A stretch of DNA of 64,000 bases, taken from NCBI GenBank assembly GCA_905116865.2, contig CAJHNH020008455.1, positions 195,001-259,000 of the forward strand, given 5' to 3'. A program made the position numbers and the translations under genes. Positions within the stretch are counted from its first letter, which is position 1. Every line of letters begins with the position of its first letter. The notes beneath the pieces are model-generated. The model saw nothing but the letters and a program-made list of their open reading frames with translations, did not search any database and had not been told where the DNA came from. Shown here in pieces: positions 60,650-64,000 of this stretch. The DNA comes from Candidula unifasciata (lineage: Eukaryota > Mollusca > Gastropoda > Stylommatophora > Geomitridae).

Positions 60650-60885
60650 TTACAGAATGTGGCTCTCATCATGGAAGTCTCTCTGTCTCTAGCTAATTCT
60701 CCAGCCCTATGTGCTTCCACAGTAAGTTAATCTTTAATGTCGTGTATCCACATTTGTGTAGGTCTGCCTCTGTCTTATTTTCCAGAAACTGTATTAAACA
60801 TTCTGTCTCCAAGCCACCATGATGTTAAACATGGCCAAACTACCTCAGCTTTTGGGACAGGATGCTGTTTAAGATGCTCAGATTA
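60650..60885 (-). pseudogene. LINE 3'-region remnant
   Basis: Plus-strand TTTTGGGACAGGATGCTGTT resembles TTCTGAGACAGGATGCTGTT at 13107-13126 in the LINE remnant at 12850-13250; GCAAGTACTTTACAGAATGT resembles 12895-12915. The same LINE family, more decayed. Confidence 0.65.
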
Positions 60886-61260
60886 TACAAGGTCCGACAA
60901 TTAGGTAATGAGACTAATTCCATAACAAATAAAATAACAGTATAACCTGTATTTTATTCAAAGTAAGCTCCTTGTGCATTGATACAGCAAGTGGCACAAT
61001 CTAACAAACACTGAAACGACCTCTGTAGTTCTTCTGTTGCTATGGCCCTTAAAGTCAATGTTACGGCCCTTTGGATGTCATCAATATCATCAAAGAAGCA
61101 TCCTTTCATAGATGGCATTTTTGTCTTAGCCATACATAATAAAATCAGTCTCATTACTTTATTGTCAGACCTTGTATTAGAGAGGGCTTTTGTTACATGA
61201 GGGCCACAGTCTTGAAAATCAAAGTGGTCACGAGCAAGAGGCCTGGGCCCCAGCACAGAA
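60886..61260 (-). pseudogene. Mariner-like transposase C-terminal remnant and terminus
   Basis: The minus-strand frame reads MPSMKGCFFDDIDDIQRAVT, LTLRAIATEELQRSFQCLLD and CCINAQGAYFE. This is the xxLKGxxFxxxxxIQxAVTxxLxxIxxxxFxxxFxxxxxRxxxCIxxxGxYFE ending of mariner transposases. The following ACAAGGTCCGACAATTAGGT on the plus strand looks like the element terminus. Truncated. Confidence 0.75.
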
Positions 61261-61345
61261 AGATCAGTAAAACAATCAAACTGGCAGTAGTCCGTGTGCC
61301 ACTTGCTAGGCCTTGCAGGGCCAGATTTGTAGCTGAATAGCCCTG
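61261..61345 (-). mobile_element. End of a hAT-like element
   Basis: Read on the minus strand it begins CAGGGCTATTCAGCTACAAA, the same terminus as the elements at 3906 and 62250. The other end was not found. Confidence 0.5.
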
Positions 61346-61384
61346 ATGTAGGATGTCAGTGTTTTTAGAATATAGGAAAAAAAA

Positions 61385-61720
61385 TAATAAACTACTTTAA
61401 GTCACAAACCAAAAAAACGAAACACTACACAGTATGATAACTAAGAGAAGATGGAAATGGCTTGGCCATGTTATGAGAATGAATCCTGATTTACCTGCTA
61501 AAACAGCTCTTACATGGATAAAAGAGGGAAAGAGAACAAAAAAGGAGGGGGGGGGGGCAAAAAACAACATGCAGACGAATGATGGAAAGTGAGCTGAGCT
61601 CTGCATCTCTGACATGGAAAACTGCACTGAAGATTGCATAGGACAGGAAAGCATGGAAAGTCCTCTCTGAAGCCTCATGTGCCACTAGGAATAAAGAGAA
61701 CTTATGATGACGATAATGAT
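61385..61720 (+). pseudogene. LINE 3'-end remnant
   Basis: AACTACTTTAAGTCACAAAC, CTGCTAAAACAGCTCTTACA TGGAT and GGAAAGTCCTCTCTGAAGCC TCATGTGCCACTAGG match 48240-48520 almost line for line. Ends in ATGATGACGATAATGATG. Contains a G run of about 10. Confidence 0.88.
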
Positions 61721-61839
61721 GAAAGGAAAAAAAACAACAACAAAGTATGAGGTATCATGAGCTGCATGTGTACTATACTACACTGTTCATAAAAACTAAG
61801 AGGGAATTACACATGAAATTTATGAGACATATCAACAGA

Positions 61840-62120
61840 AGAGATGGAATCAAGAAACTGGCCAAATAAAGGCAACAGAAGAGGTGAAATCATGAAACTG
61901 GCCAAATAAAGGCAACAGAAGAGGTGGAATCATGAAACTGGCCAAATAAAGGCAACAGAAGAGGTGGAACCATGAAACTGGCCAAATAAAGGCAACAGAA
62001 GAGGTGGAATCATGAAACTGGCCAACTAAAGGCAACAGAAGAGGTGGAATCATGAAACTGGCCAAATAAAGGCAACAGAAGAGGTGGAATCATGAAACTG
62101 GCCAAATAAAGGCAACAGAA
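61840..62120. repeat. 40-bp minisatellite, 7 copies
   Basis: Units of GAGGTGGAATCATGAAACTG GCCAAATAAAGGCAACAGAA, nearly identical, so probably recent. Confidence 0.97.
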
Positions 62121-62249
62121 GCATGGACCAACATACAGACGTACATGAACAACTGAGCAACAAATAACCAAATAAGCTACACAATTTCATGGAAATATCT
62201 GATGGCAGACGGGAATGGAGGAATTAGCTCATCATTGTTTGCTCTAGAC

Positions 62250-62716
62250 CAGGGCTATTCAATTGGCAGCCCGCAGAAGTCTTGCAAGCGGCCGCAGATC
62301 ATGTACAGCCTTACTGTATACATGATCTTTCCGGGCTTTCCCAACCCAATACCCCCCCCCCCCCCCCCCCCCCCCCAGGATGACGCCACAGGACAGTCCA
62401 ATATTTTCTAGGGTGGTAAGAGTGGGTTTCCAGGCTTTCTGATGCTTTTAACGACCCCAAAACGTCAAGAACTGGGCCTAACCCCAACCCACCTACGTCC
62501 CACAAGAGAGTGCAGCCTAGCTCCCACGAATGCTACAGCCTAGGTCCCACGACTGCATGCAGCCTATCTACCACCCTCTAAAATTTTTGACTGTCTGTTT
62601 GGGGGAATATACTAGGATAGAACCAATCTTTCTATGCTGGGGATCAGGCCTCTACTCCACAGTGATCCACATTTTTAATATTCTGGCCCTTGAGTAAACT
62701 TAGTTGAAAAGCTCTG
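62250..62716. mobile_element. hAT-like element containing repeat D and a poly-C run
   Basis: The left end is CAGGGCTATTCAATTGG and the right end, reverse-complemented, is CAGAGCTTTTCAACTAAG. The right part matches the left part of the MITE at 3906. The flanks CTCTAGAC and GTACAGAC agree at 5 of 8. Inside, 62370-62600 is repeat D (GGACAGTCCAATATTTTCTA, CACCTACGTCCCACAAGAGA), shared with 17850-18060, and about 25 C lie at 62352-62376. Confidence 0.7.
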
Positions 62717-63010
62717 GTACAGACCAACAACCAGAAAAAGAAGTCTGTAAATGTTATATATATAGTGGAAGATAACAAGAGAATGAAGAGAAATAACAAA
62801 CACAGAAGGGTATTTTCCTATTATCATTACATTTGTAAATATCAAAACAGGTGAAATATTCATAAAGGTATTCTCTTTTTGAAACAAGTGATATTCTTAC
62901 AGGTACTCTTCTTTTGATATCAATTTATGTATGCTGCCTTGTTTATATGGACACTAAATTTGTGAACAAACATACAAAAAAACCAGACAAATAGAGATTT
63001 TTTGGAACAC

Positions 63011-63093
63011 CAGTGTTTCTCAGACTGCATGCAGCACAACCTCATATTACTGATGACAGGGCTCCATGAAGTAAGAATGTTTGAGAAACACTG
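63011..63093. mobile_element. Very short hAT-like MITE
   Basis: Left end CAGTGTTTCTCAGACTG; the right end, reverse-complemented, is CAGTGTTTCTCAAACATTC. Only 83 bp and no clear target duplication. Confidence 0.65.
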
Positions 63094-63689
63094 GTCACAT
63101 CATATCATATATTTTACTTACATTTCCATGAACATTTTATATGAAGTTTGTGTATAGTTTCACCATCTGTAGGGTAAATGATTTAATAAAAAATAGGAAC
63201 ACTAAAATGCACCGCAGATGAACACGCAATGGCTGAAGCACTTTAAGAATTCATCAAAGCACCATTGTTTTGTACCTGGCTAAAAGTAACAAATGAACAA
63301 TTTTGTTTCTATAAACAAACAGTGTAACATTGAAAGTTGTTTGTAAACTACAAAACAGGTGAAATATTCATATTGATATTCTGTTTTTCAAACAAGTGAA
63401 ATATTCCTAGGGTAATCTCCTTTCAAAACAAGTAAATTCAAGGTAAACATTTGCATCTCCAATATATATATAGCAATTTTAAAAAGGCACAATCGTAACA
63501 CAACTGGTCTGTCATACACTGTAACAAATGCCAGTCTGAAAGAGAAGAAAAACTAGAAACAACATTTTACTCAATGTAAAAAGTGTCAGTTGTAGCGAGT
63601 TACAGCCACTAGTGGCTAGTTTAAGCCAGTTTTGGCTAATTACATTTAGCTGCGGTGTACACAAGTCTTGATTACCGACCACTACAATC
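63094..63689. other. AT-rich intergenic stretch
   Basis: GGTGAAATATTCATA and related words recur at 62850, 63360 and 63405, hinting at an old local repeat. No gene recognised. Confidence 0.4.
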
Positions 63690-64000
63690 AACTTCACCTT
63701 TTGCAGCATCCCAAGAAATTTCATGCAAAAAGTTGGGTATAAGTTTTTCTTGTATTCGTTTTCTGATTGACACTGGCAGATAAGTTCTTGTGATACACTT
63801 GATGGTTTTTAGTAGCTCCCTTTTAGTTTCACACAACTCCGAGTACAGTGTTGACTCAGTGGGGCAGTATTCCCTTTTTAATGGGTTGTACAAGTAAATT
63901 CTTGCAGGACATGTTCTGTAGTCCGCACACATAGACCACAAGGGCACAGTGGCAAACCACTCAGACAAAGCCTAAAATGCTTAAGTTTGTTATGTCCTGT
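63690..64000 (-). pseudogene. LINE ORF2 C-terminal remnant, cut by the window edge
   Basis: In one minus-strand frame: LCLSGLPLCPCG then RTTEHVLQE, the SxxCxCGxxxxTxEHxLxxC zinc-knuckle ending of RNase H-bearing LINEs. A shifted frame continues TESTLYSELCETKRELLKTI KCITRTYLPVSI. A frameshift lies near 63930. Confidence 0.75.

Noticed and set aside
61954..62065. 71-codon minus-strand frame over the 40-bp array at 61840-62120
   Set aside because: Repeat-derived, with no similarity beyond the unit.

Overview
This is metazoan nuclear DNA with two real, multi-exon, housekeeping protein genes buried in a dense, layered load of repeats. The organism is an invertebrate. The gene structures, the single BZW-type gene and the repeat content (tRNA-derived SINEs, several LINE families, hAT/Tigger relics) would fit a lophotrochozoan, perhaps a mollusc, but that assignment is inference and I cannot confirm it from sequence alone.

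Gene 1 (minus strand, about 3.3-22.3 kb coding, with an untranslated first exon probably further right) is the BZW1/BZW2 orthologue, an eIF5-mimic protein (5MP). I could join 11 coding exons with matching splice phases into a 423-residue protein, essentially the family length. Gene 2 (plus strand, 29.55-46.03 kb) is mitochondrial ribosomal protein L45 (MRPL45). It has 8 phase-consistent exons encoding 355 residues, from a CAAGATGGCGGC start to an acidic C-terminal tail. The two genes are divergent, about 7.3 kb apart between start codons. I found no convincing host protein gene in 46.1-64 kb.

Layout: 0-3.3 kb holds a SINE-A copy, a deleted Tigger-like transposon, a foldback MITE and a tRNA-headed SINE. 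3.3-22.3 kb is BZW, whose last intron carries a 5.4 kb, roughly 119-copy, 45-bp minisatellite (array A). 22.3-29.5 kb is the intergenic region with LINE debris and a large TA/TG microsatellite. 29.5-46 kb is MRPL45, whose introns carry nested SINEs, LINE remnants and a second 45-bp minisatellite (array B, 22 copies). 46-64 kb has no recognised gene and contains eight or more tandem arrays, LINE fragments, hAT MITEs and a mariner remnant.

The most interesting pattern is a short retroposon I call SINE-A (about 280-300 bp, ending in a GAA-rich tail, more than 20 copies here). Target-site duplications prove its mobility at two places. Arrays B and C are tandem expansions of internal segments of SINE-A copies, and array A may have been seeded by its tail. 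The very long open frames over these arrays (up to 1642 codons) come from repeat lengths divisible by three and are not protein genes.
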